NCBI RefSeq assembly: GCF_032362555.1
Contig: NC_083525.1
Coordinates: forward strand, 8,169,501 to 8,233,500
DNA from: Amyelois transitella
Lineage: Eukaryota > Arthropoda > Insecta > Lepidoptera > Pyralidae
Direction: 5' to 3'
DNA length: 64,000 bases
Shown here: piece after piece, positions 11,120 to 38,861 of the stretch
Position numbering within the stretch: position 1 is the first letter of the stretch
How the letters are laid out: each line of letters opens with the position of its first letter
Notes under the pieces: model-generated
What the model saw: only the letters and a program-made list of their open reading frames with translations
The model's database searches: none
Told to the model about the DNA's origin: nothing
Position numbers and translations under genes: made by a program

Positions 11120-14100
11120 ATGGCTCCACCACAGCCCAAAGCGGTGGCCAAGCCCGCCGCAGCCCCAGCGGGCGGAGTCCAGAAAGCCAAACTTGGCAAG
11201 CCTAGAAATTATGATCTGGGAAATGGAGTTGTACGTTTCTCCAAGACTAAAATGTTCCACAAGAAGGTAAGTCATCACTCATTTCATTACTATGTATGTG
11301 TCCATGCACCTGTACAGAATTAGTATCAGTTACCAAATTATTTATTTTATAAACTTAAACACCTAATCATTTTAAACTTAGGTATGTTCCAACCAGGTGG
11401 GTATCAGAAAATATGTCTTGTTAGGAGGGAAACAATGCTTCAGTATGTAATATCAGGCCTCCTGCCTTTAGGGGTAGTAAGAAGAATTATGCACTTTCCA
11501 AGATCACTACAAATTCAAACGAAACAACAGTTCAATAATATTTGTGAAAATTATTATCTCATAATTTTTATTAATTGAAAATATGTATGGAGATAGTTCT
11601 CATTACAACAGATTTTTTTTATATTGAATCTTATAACCCACAAATTAAAATAAAATAAAAGCATTCTAAATATAATTAATTAATGTAGGAAGTATAGATG
11701 AAAAGTGTGGGAATGTACTATATACTCTAAAAAGAAGAAAGAACTGAAGACGAAAGAAAAGAAAAGAAATAATGAAAAGAAAAGCACTGTACTATATATA
11801 TACTGAACAAAACAAATAAGAATATTTTACAATAAAAATCCTATGTTTTTTGCTAACCAAACAAATATGACAACTGTTGCTTTGGCATACAGCATAATAC
11901 ATATGTATATGTTTGCCAGCTGGCTTTCCCTGTTAATACATATTAAGATATAATAAATAATTTAATATAATATAAATAAAGAAGGTTGCCTACAATGAAT
12001 GATATTTTCAGGCCAAATACAAGTTTGTTGGCAAGAAGAACCCCAAAGCTGAGAAGGCCAAGAAGCCCACAGTGGTCGTGAAGCAGATTGGTGGTGAGAA
12101 GAACGGAGGCACCCGCACTGTGCTGCTCCGCCGCAGAAGGTCCTTCTATCCCACCCAGGATAAGTGAGTATTCACATTTATATGTATAATGTTAAGTAGA
12201 ATTGTTATGTATTGTTTTTCGAAGGCTAGAAACTTGATTCCAACATAAGGCGATACAGCTGAAAGTGGCCTTTAATTTTTTTTTAAGACTATTAGCCACC
12301 TATAATTTTTGTTTTTAAGACTATTAGCCAACAGGCTTGAAAAGACTGGCCACATTCAGTTATTTGGCTTAATGATAGAATTGAGTTTCAAATAGTGATA
12401 GGTTGCTCGCCCATAGCCTAAAAAAGAAACCAAATTTTGTAAGCCTATCCCTTAGTCGCCTTTTACGACATCCATGGGAATGAGATGGAGTGGTCCTATT
12501 CTTTTTTGTATTGGTGCCGGAACCACACGGTACTAAAGTAGACTAACAAACCAAAAATCTTTTTACGTGAGAATTACCCATGTAATGTGCAGCAAAACCA
12601 GAATATTATCAAACTGATTTTCACTTATATTTATGTATTATGCTGTCGTACAATGATAAATGACTTTGAATTTTAAATTTCGTAACTTATTTGCAGGCAA
12701 ACTCATGCCTTGAGTTCATTCAAATGTCGATAACTATTTTTAGTGAACCGATTTTGATGAAGCAAACTTTAAATGTTTTTCTGAGTTAAAACAAAGCAAT
12801 TGGTGAAAGTTTTAAGTAAATCGGTTCAGTACTTTTGGAGATAATCATTCTGAGTGTCCCTCTATCCATTTCAGTCAAAAATACTAAATTTACACACAAA
12901 ATATTTTTACTGTTTTATTATATGTATAGATATGTACATTATTCCCAACAATTTTTTCACTAAGATTGTGTAGTAAAAGAAATTTCTACTTGCAGGATCA
13001 CCCCTCGCCCTCACCACAAGACGTTCAGTAAGCACGTGCGCAGGATCCGTCCCAACCTGACTCCCGGCACTGTGTGCATTCTCCTCGCCGGCAGACACGC
13101 TGGCAAGCGGGTGGTGCTCGTCGGAGTGCTGCCCAGCGGACTTCTGCTTGTCACCGGACCGTTTGTTGTTAGTACCGGATTTTCTTTTATTAACATACTA
13201 GCTGTGCCCGCGACTTCGTCCGCGTGTAATAGTTTGGGCATCATTGAAGCCTGATCAAGGATGAACAATATTCCATAGGTTTTTTTTTCACATTTTCCAT
13301 TACATCTTTGCTTCTAATAGTTGCAATGTGATGTTTTATAGCCTTAAGCCTTCCTCGATAAATGGTCTATTCAACTCAAAAATAATTTTCAATTTGAACC
13401 AGTAGTTCCTGACATTAGTGCGTTCAAACAAACAAACTCTTCAGCTTTATAATATTAGTATAGATTAGTATAGATTTCCTTTTTGATAGGTATGACTAAT
13501 TTGTAATGTAAAGAAAACAATTCTTTTTCTTTTCAATATGTGTCTCATAGGAAATAGAAATATTGGACCACCTTAGGCCTCATGGATCCTGGATTGGATG
13601 AGTCAGGTTTTTATATGAAGCGACTCCCGTCTGACTTCCACAACTTTTGCAAGTAAAACTAACCCGTATCAGAAACATGATTACACATCCAATTGCCTGA
13701 ATGTGGAGGTTTCCTCGCGATGTTTTCTCCCACCTTAAAGAGCTTTATTTTTTATTTAAAGTAACATACATACCTTTGAAAATAGTCATTGGTATATGGC
13801 CGAGGATTCGAACCTGTGCCTCTTTGCATCACGCGTTTCGATCCGACCACAGTCGCTCAAATTATATATTAACATATGTATAAATCCAGTTCAACTCGTG
13901 CCCGCTCCGGCGCGTGCCCCAACGCTACGTTATCGGCACCTCCACCAGCGTGGACCTCGGCGACTTCCAGCTGCCCGCGCATCTCGACGACGGCTACTTC
14001 AAGAAGAACAAGAAGAGCGCCAAGAGGACGGTGAAGCGCAAGACTGGGGAAGACATCTTCGCCACTAAGAAAGAGGTATTTATAAATACTAACTAAAATA

Positions 14101-16389
14101 TAACTACTACAAACTAAAACTAAAATATTCGTATTGACATAATCAGTTCTACATTCATACATGTTTTTTAATGTAGACAATGTGCATTCGTCCACGATTT
14201 AGATTTAAGTGATCTATATTTGTAAATTGACGTCCTATGAAAATGCTGCAGTGTAGTTTGTTCCGCCGCTTCTTCTACACATGCGCTTTGGAAGCGGTAG
14301 TAGTTATAATTACATAGATTTAAGTTATCTGACGTCAATAAGTGATACCTTGTATCCAATTTTGAAAATAAATCTATTCTATTCTATTCTACTGCCCTGG
14401 TATAACTAAAATGCCGTTATCTGCCAAATCCTTGTTTTAAGTAAAACGTCAAAAACTGCGGTAAAAATTTAAACTGATGCCATTCATCAATGAGAACGCC
14501 TATTTATGACTTAAAGGTACCAAAAAGTCGTTTATACAGATCGAAAGAGATTTTTTTTTTCTTATTTTACTGGTAAAAAAGGTGTAAATCCTGATGTCAG
14601 ATAACGGCATTTTAGTTATACCACGGCAGAATATAGTAACGTACCTTGATCAAATTGGAAACGTTATAGCAAAAGGTCTGGTCAAGAGTACGTATAGTAT
14701 ATACGTATAATATTATACTTGTTTAGGCTAAACATCTGCTCAATGAGCCAATGCTCAGCTAATCATAAAATGTCCACATTTAATTCTTGCAAAACTAATT
14801 CTACTAATAATTCTTTGCCGGGAAGGCCTTATTTTTTTAGGGTTTCCGATATAATTTGTCCAACCCTATACAAAAAGATAGTTTTGAAAAACAAACAATA
14901 TGTATACTATATTCTAAAATGGCTGAGTATTTTTTAGTTTCAATAACATTATGAATTGACGCATTTTAAAATAATAAAATAAATAAATATATACGGCACA
15001 AATTACACTGATTGAGTTAGGCTCGAAGTAATTTCGATACTTTCGTGTTACGTGATACAAACTCAACGATACTATATTTTATAATAAATACATAATTATA
15101 GATAAATATCCAAGACCCAATTGACTTGCATTTGCATTGACTTGCAAAAGAAATTACCTCATTTCAAAAAGTAAATTAATCAAAACATTTTGAAAATAAA
15201 AATAACCTTATTTTTTTCTTCAGAAATACGTTCCATCTGAGCAGCGCAAGGCTGACCAGAAACTGGTGGACGAGGCGGTGATCAAGGCGATCGGCAAACG
15301 AGCTGACAAGAAGACGCTGCGTGGATACCTCAAGGTAAATTCATCTTCCACTTGGAATCCTCATGTCAATCTATATTTGTAAATTGACGTCCGTTGAAAA
15401 CGCTGCAGTGTAGTTTATTCCGCCGCTCCTTCTACACATGCGCTTTGGAAGCGGGTAGTAGTTATAATTAGATTTAAGTTATGTGACGTCAATAAGTGAT
15501 ACCTTGTATCCAATTTTGAAAATAAATCTCATTCTAAAAAAAAAATTCTATGATATGACCGAGGTTCGTGACCATCATTTACTTCATGAAAGCACTCCAG
15601 GGAGCTTGGTCCTGCTCCAAGGTCTTTTAGGCGGTAGGTGCGACAGTCCTGATCTTGTTGGTCGTCTCTGACGTCTTAGGCTTGGGACATGGCCCAAGAA
15701 GATAACTTATTTCGGTGTGACGATTATGTAAAACGTTAGTAAGGTTGATGAGATACGAGTATAATTTAAAAATTCATAGAATAACAACAATCTTTAGACT
15801 AGTTTTACAATTTGTAAGAGATCATGGGTTTAGCTATAGACAAAATTCGTAAGTAGCTGCCAGAGGATAACGAACTACTTGGTGAGCGCTGTTGTAGACC
15901 AAAGGCGAAGGCCGGGGCTTCTATAGGGCTCCGGGCTGCGATGAGGGCTCAGGGGAGCCCACGGCGGTAAATAAAATCATATATTATCAATCAGATAAAT
16001 TCATATATTACTTCTTTTGCATCCCGAAGTGCGCCTTTGACACATGATCCCGGATTGGGTGAGTCAGGTTTCTTCTCGAAGAGACTCCTGCTTCGCCTAA
16101 ACATGGCAGTCTTTTCAGCACTGATGGTTCTGTCCGCCCCGCAAGTGATATAGACGTGATTATATGTATGTATGTCTCAACATACAGCCAAATTACACTT
16201 GATATGCACATAACATAATAAGATTTAAATGATGTGACGTCAATAAGTGATACCTTGTATCCAATTTGAGAATAAATCTATTCTATTATATTATTCTTGG
16301 TAAAGATTTTTATTAACATTTATAAAATTTATTCGCAGGCGGCGTTCGGTCTCCGTTCCAGCCAATTCCCGCACCGACTGCGCTTCTAG
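11120..16389 (+). CDS. RpL6: Ribosomal protein eL6 (RpL6), six coding exons
   Basis: Encodes large-subunit ribosomal protein eL6, a structural part of the cytosolic 60S subunit. Coding exons: 11120-11266, 12012-12163, 12996-13167, 13890-14075, 15224-15334 and 16339-16389. Every junction has GT/AG ends and matching phase, giving 272 residues, a normal length for insect eL6. The N-terminus is Ala/Pro/Lys-rich ([16 protein letters not shown]). Family blocks follow: [17 protein letters not shown], then [20 protein letters not shown], then [20 protein letters not shown], then [14 protein letters not shown], and the C-terminus [16 protein letters not shown]. The ATG lies three bases after an AG acceptor (11116), so at least one noncoding 5' exon lies upstream. 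I could not place it. The fourth coding exon uses the less usual donor GTTAGT. Introns carry many repeats, including a Helitron-like element, a MITE and LINE ends. No canonical AATAAA closely follows the stop; AGTAAA near 16410 is the nearest variant. Confidence 0.96.
12330..12533 (-). repeat. Family A repeat in an RpL6 intron
   Basis: Lacks the TATG end. It lies between coding exons 2 and 3, antisense to RpL6. Confidence 0.8.
13198..13475 (-). mobile_element. Helitron-like element (family B) in an RpL6 intron
   Basis: Starts (in + view) CTAGCTGTGCCCGCGACTTC and ends ATATTAGTATAGAT. It begins only 30 bp after the GTTAGT donor of the third coding exon. Confidence 0.65.
13570..13862 (-). repeat. 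SINE-like repeat (family V)
   Basis: Shares GATCCTGGATTGG, GTCAGG, AAGCGACTCCCGTCTGACTT and the CGCGATGTTTTCTCCCAC core with copies at 42440-42825 and 43340-43590. A tRNA-like B box (GGATTCGAACCTG) lies near 13803. It lies in RpL6 just before the 13890 exon. Confidence 0.6.
14150..14391 (+). mobile_element. LINE 3' end or SINE (family C)
   Basis: Carries GCTGCAGTGTAGTTTGTTCC, TGACGTCAATAAGTGATACC and a tail AATAAATC(TATTC)n. The same block recurs at 15361, 16215, 30598, 35758 and 55772. Intronic in RpL6. Confidence 0.65.
14392..14629. mobile_element. MITE with about 30-bp terminal inverted repeats
   Basis: The left end GGTATAACTAAAATGCCGTT and right end AACGGCATTTTAGTTATACC are perfect inverted repeats that extend further with a few mismatches. 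About 240 bp and no coding frame. It abuts the tail of the family C element before it. Confidence 0.75.
14977..15120 (-). mobile_element. tRNA-derived SINE (family S), head missing
   Basis: Only the 3' body and (TTTA)n end remain; the tRNA-like head is lost. Intronic in RpL6. Confidence 0.7.
15361..15540 (+). mobile_element. Family C repeat in an RpL6 intron
   Basis: Begins 27 bp after the donor of the fifth coding exon and ends in AATAAATCTCATTC. Confidence 0.65.
16035..16172 (+). repeat. Family V fragment joined to a family A 3' end
   Basis: GATCCCGGATTGGGTGAGTC is from family V; from about 16101 the sequence is a family A end with GTATGTATGT. Confidence 0.6.
16215..16290 (+). repeat. Family C 3' end
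   Basis: Only the last ~75 bp with TGACGTCAATAAGTGATACC and an AATAAATCTATTC tail, just before the last RpL6 exon. Confidence 0.65.
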
Positions 16390-16491
16390 ATGTAAGGATA
16401 TTATTTGTCAGTAAATTTTATTGGCGAACTTGTTGTTTCATTTCGTTATTGTAAAATTTGAAGATTATCCTAGTATACCAACAAACACTGT

Positions 16492-16690
16492 TGGCGTGGG
16501 AAGGCCTAGATGAACTTACTTTGATCAAATCTAGAGACGTTCTAGCAAAAGGTCTGGTCAAGAGTACCCGAAACCGATGAGGTTTCATAAAGAGAGTTAT
16601 GAATGTGGATGAAGCGAAAGAAGTGTGCAGGGATCGTGGCATGTGGAAAGATGTGGTCACTGCCTACCCCTCCGGGAAAGAGGCGCGGTT
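16492..16690 (+). mobile_element. RTE-like LINE 3' end (family E)
   Basis: Same block as 5121-5350 in reverse: GGTCAAGAGTACCCGAAACC and CCTCCGGGAAAGAGGCG. It lies between the convergent RpL6 and SANBR-like genes. Confidence 0.75.
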
Positions 16691-17015
16691 TATGTTTGTA
16701 TGTACCACCAAAACAAATTAGTATTACGTATTTTTTAAATAAAAAAATAATCTATAACGTAACTTATGACTTGTAAGCCGGTCGCTCTGACCACTCCATC
16801 ATCAATAAAGCGGTTGTAGCGCCACCGTACATGAAACATTAAATACCAATTAATGATAAATTTTAAATTATATTATGCTAATATGAATTGAATTAATTGA
16901 ACATATCAAATTGAATATAATCAAATCATACTTAACTTAGTTAGAACTGAAATATACAAAATTATATGCAATAAATGAATCGAAATTGAAACACGTGAAC
17001 CTGCGCACAACATAC

Positions 17016-17242
17016 AAATAAATAAATATATACGGGACAAACTACACTGAGTTAGCCTCGAAGTAAGTTCGAGACTTGTGTTACGAGATACCAACTCAAC
17101 GGATACTATATTATATAAATACATAGATAAACATCCAAGACCTAAACCAATCAGACAAAGTTCTCATCATGCCCTGGCCGGGATTGGAACCCGGGACCTC
17201 CGGTGTCACAGACAAGCGTACTACCGCTGCGCCACAGAGGCC
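17016..17242 (-). mobile_element. tRNA-derived SINE (family S), full length
   Basis: Head with GGCGCAGCGGTA and a B-box region on the - strand, (TTTA)n end. It ends 67 bp short of the SANBR-like polyadenylation signal. Confidence 0.85.
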
Positions 17243-17308
17243 GTCGAAAAAACAAAATATCTGCAAAATAGACACGCAAAAATAAACCAAAACACTCGGG
17301 AATAGAAC

Positions 17309-17314
17309 TTTATT
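17309..17314 (-). promoter_or_regulatory. AATAAA polyadenylation signal of the SANBR-like gene
   Basis: A canonical AATAAA lies 35 bp after the TGA. This makes a very short 3' UTR and supports 17349 as the true end of the gene. Confidence 0.7.
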
Positions 17315-17348
17315 TACTTCGTCACACACAACCACGACAAACTACATA

Positions 17349-32973
<15,625 letters not shown>

Positions 32974-33684
32974 TTTTTATTTTCTATGATAAGCGAGTAA
33001 TATTTTTATGTACTTTGACAAACAGTTCTACATATTGAGATATAATTTCTAAATATCGATTAAATAAACACCTTAGTTACATACCGTTTTGATTGCCGAG
33101 AGTGAATAATTTTTTGTATTTAATATATTCCCTGTGATTATTTTCTTAAAATGAAACTATTCTTGGATTTAAATTACTTTTCAAAATAAAAATATGAGCT
33201 CAAAAATCAAATAAGATGTCTATTTTAACTTGACAGTAGATTTGGCCGCCCAGATTTTATTCGTATGTTCAGTTCATAGAAATAAAACGCAAACAAATGA
33301 TAAAATATAAAAAAAGTATTTTCGTACATTAAGTAAATGGTTTAGTTTTGGAACCATAATGTTTCGTGGAGTTTTTTTCTTCATATTTACGGTTATCAAC
33401 CGAGGAAGCAAAATATATAAATCGAATGTACAACATAGGTGCCATAACATGAATCATCATTTAGTACAAAATCGGCCAAATTAAATAAAATGATAATTAT
33501 GGGAAAAATGTTTGGAAGTGTAAATGACCCGTTTTTGTTTATGGCTTGATGGTATTGTTTTTAAAAAATATTTGATAACAGCAACACTGTTGATTTCGTG
33601 TTTGTCGAAGTGATTGACATATCAACATTTTTCACTTTACTATTTTGAAAAAGTTATTTAGAATGTACCAAGACATATTTTATT
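32974..33684. promoter_or_regulatory. Divergent start region of SANBR-like and TBC1D22
   Basis: The 711 bp between the two start codons hold both 5' UTRs and carry none of the repeat families that fill the rest of the window. No TATA box is placed at a convincing distance from either start. This fits a shared, housekeeping-type bidirectional promoter (inference). Confidence 0.45.
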
Positions 33685-33710
33685 ATGGAAAGTCAACAAA
33701 CCGAATATGA
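33663..33710 (+). promoter_or_regulatory. Upstream ORF overlapping the TBC1D22 start
   Basis: An ATG 22 bases before the main start opens a 15-codon out-of-frame ORF (MYQDIFYYGKSTNRI) that ends inside the coding region. If it lies in the mature 5' UTR it would reduce initiation at the main ATG. Confidence 0.4.
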
Positions 33711-36700
33711 CAACAACGGTTTGTTGCCTGACACCTTCTGGAGGACACCACAGCGCGCGTACCCTGGACGGCCTCGTCAGACAGTTGGCGCACCTGAGGT
33801 TATGTCTGGGTCGTCGTATCAGCAGTTCCAGGCGTCCGTGAACGATGCCTGGGACCTGGGAGACGACGATATAGTCTCCGGCATCGCCGAGGCGAAAATT
33901 TCGAAAGCCATATCACAGACAGCGGCATTAAACGTGATTAATTCTCATAGGAATAGTAGTAAGAAAATTGATGTGAACGAAGACAAAGCAAAGGAGGAAA
34001 ATGTTGGTGATAAAAAGAAGGATTCGAAGAAAGCGGGTACTGGTTCTGGTGGTAGTTCTGGATCGATGCGGCACTATCCTGGGCGGCCTAGGCCAGTAAG
34101 GACGTCAGCTTTGGCGCCGCGTGAAGAAAGCAGTGAGTCGAAGTTGGAGAGATTCCAACAGGTGCACGACAGCGCGGTCGTTGACCTCCACGAGCTTAAG
34201 CAGCTCAGCTGGTCTGGAATCCCTGTTAAGGTAATTTTTTACGATGTATAAAATAAACGCCTATTACTTTCAAGAATGGCTTAACATAACTTGTTAGTTA
34301 TAAATAAGCTACAGCTAGGCTTGTTTATACCAGCAATTTTCACCAGCTTTTTATCATGTGGTTAATTTTTTATGGGGTAACACATACAATTTACAATGTA
34401 TGTACAAACTATTTTTATGATTCAGAAAAAGGCAGTTCATGCAATTTACAGTTTAGGTCTAAGAGACTTGATAAGTCAACTTAAAGGGAATAAATATACC
34501 TACAAAAGTGTCCCAGTAAATTTTTGATATTACAATATATATTTTTTTTCCAAAAAGTTGGTGCCACTACTGATAGAAATTTACATAATAAATGTTACAG
34601 TATACGAATTTACAGTAAGTTACTGGAGTGTGTTCTTGATATGCCTGACTAACAATTCAGGTTATGTAAAGAAAGTACTTTGTGAAAAGGCTTAGTATGG
34701 GACTGATGATGACCTGAATGACAAAAACATCTGGCTTCAGCATGGCACAGGCGCCTCGTAAAGATTCGTAGTAGGTTCAAATCAAAATTCTCAACTCAAT
34801 CTTACGTTGTTATCAAATATATAAGAAAAGTCCCGATAGTTAAGTTATTATCACAAATTAACTTTTGTTTTTGGCTAATCTTAGAATTTATTGCTAAGCT
34901 CGGTGTATGTTGAGAAGAAAAATTATATAAGTATCATATGATGAACAAGTAGATATACATACCGGTCAAACTGGGAACCTTTATATTTTTTACTTTTAAC
35001 CATGGTTAAAATCCTTAGTTAAAATTTATCATCATTAAATGAATATGTCCTTATCTATACTAATATAATAAAGCTGAAGAGTTTGTTTGTTTGAACACGC
35101 TAATCTCAGGAACTACTTGAATTCGTTCGAATTCAAATTCTTTTTGCATTGAATATACCATTTAGCGAGGAAGGCTTTAGGCTATATAACATCACGCTGC
35201 AACTATAAGGAGCAAAGAAATAATGGAAAATGTGAAAAAAACGGGGAAATTTATTTATTCTTGAGGGCTTCAATGATGCCCAAAATAACAATTCCACGCG
35301 GACGAAGTCATGGGCACAACTAGTCAATCTATATAATGTTCTTCCTTTAGTGAAAGGGGTGCCGTCACTAATATATTAATGAATTATCTGTGATAAATTA
35401 TTAATGCGAGGTTTCCATGGCATTTACATGTAGAGTCTATTATTATTCTGTGATATTACCATTAAGGTATTTTTATGGTATGTGTGTGTTACAGGCCCGT
35501 GCCATAACCTGGCGTCTCCTGGCGGGCTACCTCCCCGCCAACACGGAGCGCCGAGCGGAGACCCTGGAGCGGAAGAGAGCTGACTACAAGAACTTCGTGA
35601 CACAGTACTATGATGCAGAAAGAGATGATGACACGTACAGACAGATACACATTGATATACCAAGGATGAGCCCGCTTGTGGCCTTATTTCAGCAGACCAC
35701 TGTACAGGTAGGGTCAAGTGATGATGATGAGATTTTAATTTTTATTAGGTTAGGTACATTGAATAGAAAAGATTTATTTTCAAAATTGGATACAAGGTAT
35801 CACTTATTGACATCACATCACTTAAATCTTATTATAACTACTACTACCGCTTCCAAAGCGCATGTGTAGAAGAGGCGGAACAAACTACACTGCAGCATTT
35901 TCACCAGACGTCAATTTACAAATATAGATCTCCTAAATTGGGGACGAATGTACATTGTCTACATTAAAAAACATTAATGAATTAATGTGAAATTAATGAT
36001 ATCAATACAAATATTTCATCAAATAAATAAAGATAAAATAAAATAAGTACATCGCCATGTGGTACCCGGCACTAAAGAATAGGACCATATCTTTCCCATG
36101 GATGTCGCGACGCACAAGGCGACTTACAGATAGGCTAATAAACTTGGGATTCTTCTTGTAGGTGATGGGCTAGCAACCTGTCACTATTTGAATCTCATTG
36201 TTAAGCCATACCACTGACCATGGCCTTACAGTCTTTTGAAGTCTGTTAGCCTTTTCTACCGTGCAAGGGATATAGATGTCATTATGTATGCTGGTATGTT
36301 ATTTTCATCCTCCAAATCTTTCATTTATCAGGTGATGTTCGAACGCATCCTATACATCTGGGCCATCCGGCACCCGGCCTCGGGGTACGTCCAAGGCATC
36401 AACGACCTCGTGACACCATTCTTCATGGTGTTCCTGCAAGAGGCTGCTCCCGGCGAGGAGCTGGACAACTTTCCCCTGGACAAACTGACAGAACAACAGA
36501 GGGATATCATAGAGGCCGACTCGTTCTGGTGTCTGTCCAAGTTCCTGGATAGTATACAGGATAATTATATCTTTGCACAGCTCGGGATACAGTATAAGGT
36601 TAGTTTTGTGTTCATCATATATATGTTTGCTTTGTTCTGCTATACAATGTAAACACTATTAGTTTTTAATTATTTAGATGTGGTGGGATGCTTCCAGTCA

Positions 36701-37154
36701 ACCAAAAAAATTTTGTGTCAAGTGTAATAACATGTTCCTATTACAGGTGAATCAACTCAAAGAATTGATCCGACGCATCGACCTACCCCTACACGAGCAC
36801 TTACAGGCTCACGGTGTTGACTACCTTCAATTCTCATTTAGGTGGATGAACAACCTGCTAACTAGAGAGATACCCCTCTCCTGTACTATCCGCTTATGGG
36901 ACACTTACCTCGCAGAATCGGACGGGTTCGCGACATTCCAGCTATACGTATGCGCGGCATTCCTACTCCATTGGAGGGAAAGGTTGATGCTTGAAAAAGA
37001 CTTTCAAGGTCTTATGATTTTGCTGCAAAATGTGCCCACTAGAAATTGGACGGATTCTAATATAAGCCTGCTGGTTGCGGAAGCGTATAGGCTGAAGTTT
37101 GCGTTCGCCGATGCGCCAAATCATCTGAATAATACGGCGAAGAGTGATAGGTGA
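33685..37154 (+). CDS. TBC1D22: TBC1 domain family member 22 (Rab GTPase-activating protein)
   Basis: Coding exons 33685-34230, 35495-35707, 36332-36598 and 36747-37154 join in frame to 477 residues, close to vertebrate TBC1D22A/B (about 505-517). The protein should accelerate GTP hydrolysis by a Rab GTPase, probably at the Golgi as reported for the family. Residues 1-160 are low complexity and hold a repeated AYPGRPRQ / HYPGRPRP motif. The TBC domain begins near residue 172 (LSWSGIPVKARAITWRLLAG). The catalytic pair is present: the arginine finger in IDIPRMSP (Arg about 239) and the glutamine finger in GYVQGIND (Gln about 274). Further blocks are FAFADAPNH-type end, RWMNNLLTREIPL, IRLWDTYLAESDGF and AEAYRLKFAFADAPNHLN. 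The start is the first in-frame ATG, and a short out-of-frame upstream ORF overlaps it. The gene is divergent from the SANBR-like gene, with 711 bp between start codons. Confidence 0.95.
34545..34770 (+). mobile_element. Decayed LINE C-terminal fragment
   Basis: AAAAAGTTGGTGCCACTACT and GAAAGTACTTTGTGAAAAGG match 22730-22980 but the frame is broken. TBC1D22 intron 1. Confidence 0.6.
35054..35323 (+). mobile_element. Helitron-like element (family B)
   Basis: TC start and CTAG end; TBC1D22 intron 1, same strand. Confidence 0.65.
35758..35985 (-). mobile_element. Family C repeat
   Basis: Inverse orientation; its tail begins 50 bp after the TBC1D22 exon 2 donor. Confidence 0.65.
36054..36297 (+). 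repeat. Family A repeat, diverged
   Basis: Both ends are visible with many substitutions; 35 bp before TBC1D22 exon 3. Confidence 0.75.
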
Positions 37155-37373
37155 TGGTTGAGATAAGACTTTTTGATATTAATCTGTATTTTTTGTTCTT
37201 TTTTTAAAAATATATATTATTTTTTGTTTGCGGGTCTGTGTGCATACTTTTATTGGGATAAAAATAATAATGCTATATTATATTCATACGAGACTTAAGA
37301 TAGGTTTTTTTTTTATTTTCATTAGATTGAATGTTGGGAAAAGTTTGTATTTAGTGTAATTATTTTTATGCCA

Positions 37374-37379
37374 AATAAA
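37374..37379 (+). promoter_or_regulatory. AATAAA polyadenylation signal of TBC1D22
   Basis: AATAAA about 220 bp after the TBC1D22 stop codon, at the end of an AT-rich 3' UTR. Confidence 0.6.
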
Positions 37380-38218
37380 CTTATTTAATCTTTATACATA
37401 TCGACCACAGACCAACATATTTTTTGTTGACACAGATTATAAATAGAAAAAAAAATAGTTTATGATTTTGTCGTAGGCGTCTATTTTTAAAGTATCACAA
37501 AAATGTATGGAAATGTTAGTGGGTACCAAACTATTGTATTTGGCAGGGTATGAATGTGCTAAGGGCTATCGTACGCTCGATACGAACCACTAAATAGGCT
37601 ACCTTTACACTATCTAGCTACCCTAAATGTGTGTACTGTTGTGATTTTTATATAACTTGTTTTATTGGTTTAAATATAAAAAGAAGCGAACATAAAATAC
37701 GATGGCCTAAATTTCTCAAAAAAAAAAGAGCAGGACGAAAAATTACATTAAAAATGGAATTTGACATCTGTCAAAACGGGCTTATTTCGCAACGACTTTT
37801 ATCTTATATGAGTTTTAATCATCTTGTAATATATTAAGTGATTGTAATTATATTCATGTTCGGAGCAACATGCATATATCATATGTGCATGCATATATGC
37901 ATCGTTGACAGGGGTATCTTTTCCCTCCCTCTAACTCTTAATCAAAGGGTCAGAAAGAGAGGGCAGATAAGACTTATGGTCAACGTCAGAACAGAGATCC
38001 CCACATCTGTAACTAAGCATACGATGGGCATAGACGTAGAAAAAAAGGCAGACGTTGTGCGACTTGAAAATATACCTACTATTGGTGATTCATTTTGTTG
38101 TATAGTAAAAGTCCGTCCGCCTTTTTTCTACATCTATAACCTACAACTGGTTAAAGTTATTTACCTTAAATTTAAATTTATACTATAAATACTAATTTAA
38201 ATTAAGCTGCCGTCGTGA

Positions 38219-38482
38219 GAGTGCCTAGTTCCCGGCACTAATAGAAAAAAAAGGACCACTCCATATCTCTCCCATGGATGTCGTAAAAGGCGACTAAGGG
38301 GTAGGCTTATATACTTGGGATTCTTCTTTAAGGCGATGGGCTAGCAACCTGTCACTATTTGAATCTCAATTCTATCTTAAAGCAAAATAGCTGAACGTGG
38401 CCTATTAGTCTTTTTAAGACTTGGCTCTGTCTACTGACTACCCCGCAATGGATATAGACGTGATAATATGTATGTATGTATG
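38219..38482 (+). repeat. Family A repeat, complete
   Basis: The 5' end is slightly altered (GTGCCTAGTTCCCGGCACTA). Confidence 0.8.
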
Positions 38483-38532
38483 CCGTCGTGATATCTTTAT
38501 GTTGTGATTATATGGTTTAATTTAGAGGGTCT

Positions 38533-38655
38533 GATCAAGAGTACTCATAACCGATGAGTTGAAGAGAGTGATGGATTTAGATACAGCGAAAAAGTACCTA
38601 TGCAGGGATCGTGGAAAGTTATAAGTGTTTGCCTTCCCCTCCGGGAAAGAGGTTT
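38533..38655 (+). repeat. RTE-like LINE 3' end fragment (family E)
   Basis: GTCTGATCAAGAGTACTC and CTTCCCCTCCGGGAAAGAGG are recognisable. Confidence 0.65.
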
Positions 38656-38861
38656 TTGAAGACTCCTATTTAATAGCGGTAACTATTTGCCATCAGAACT
38701 CTTGGCAGACTTGTGTGTGAAAAAAAACAAGCGTAGACGGCAGCATAGTATTGATACCGCGACTCTGTTTATTTCATGTTCTGTTTGATTTTATTTTGTT
38801 GTTTTACGATAATATAGCACTATTATATACATTTTATAGTTGTTTTATTCAACTGATAATA

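Noticed and set aside
13796-14195. Several 60-108 residue frames on both strands
   Set aside because: They are other frames of an RpL6 exon or mix it with intron sequence.
37838-38188. 116-residue + strand frame downstream of TBC1D22
   Set aside because: No domain, unlikely composition and no promoter or splice support.
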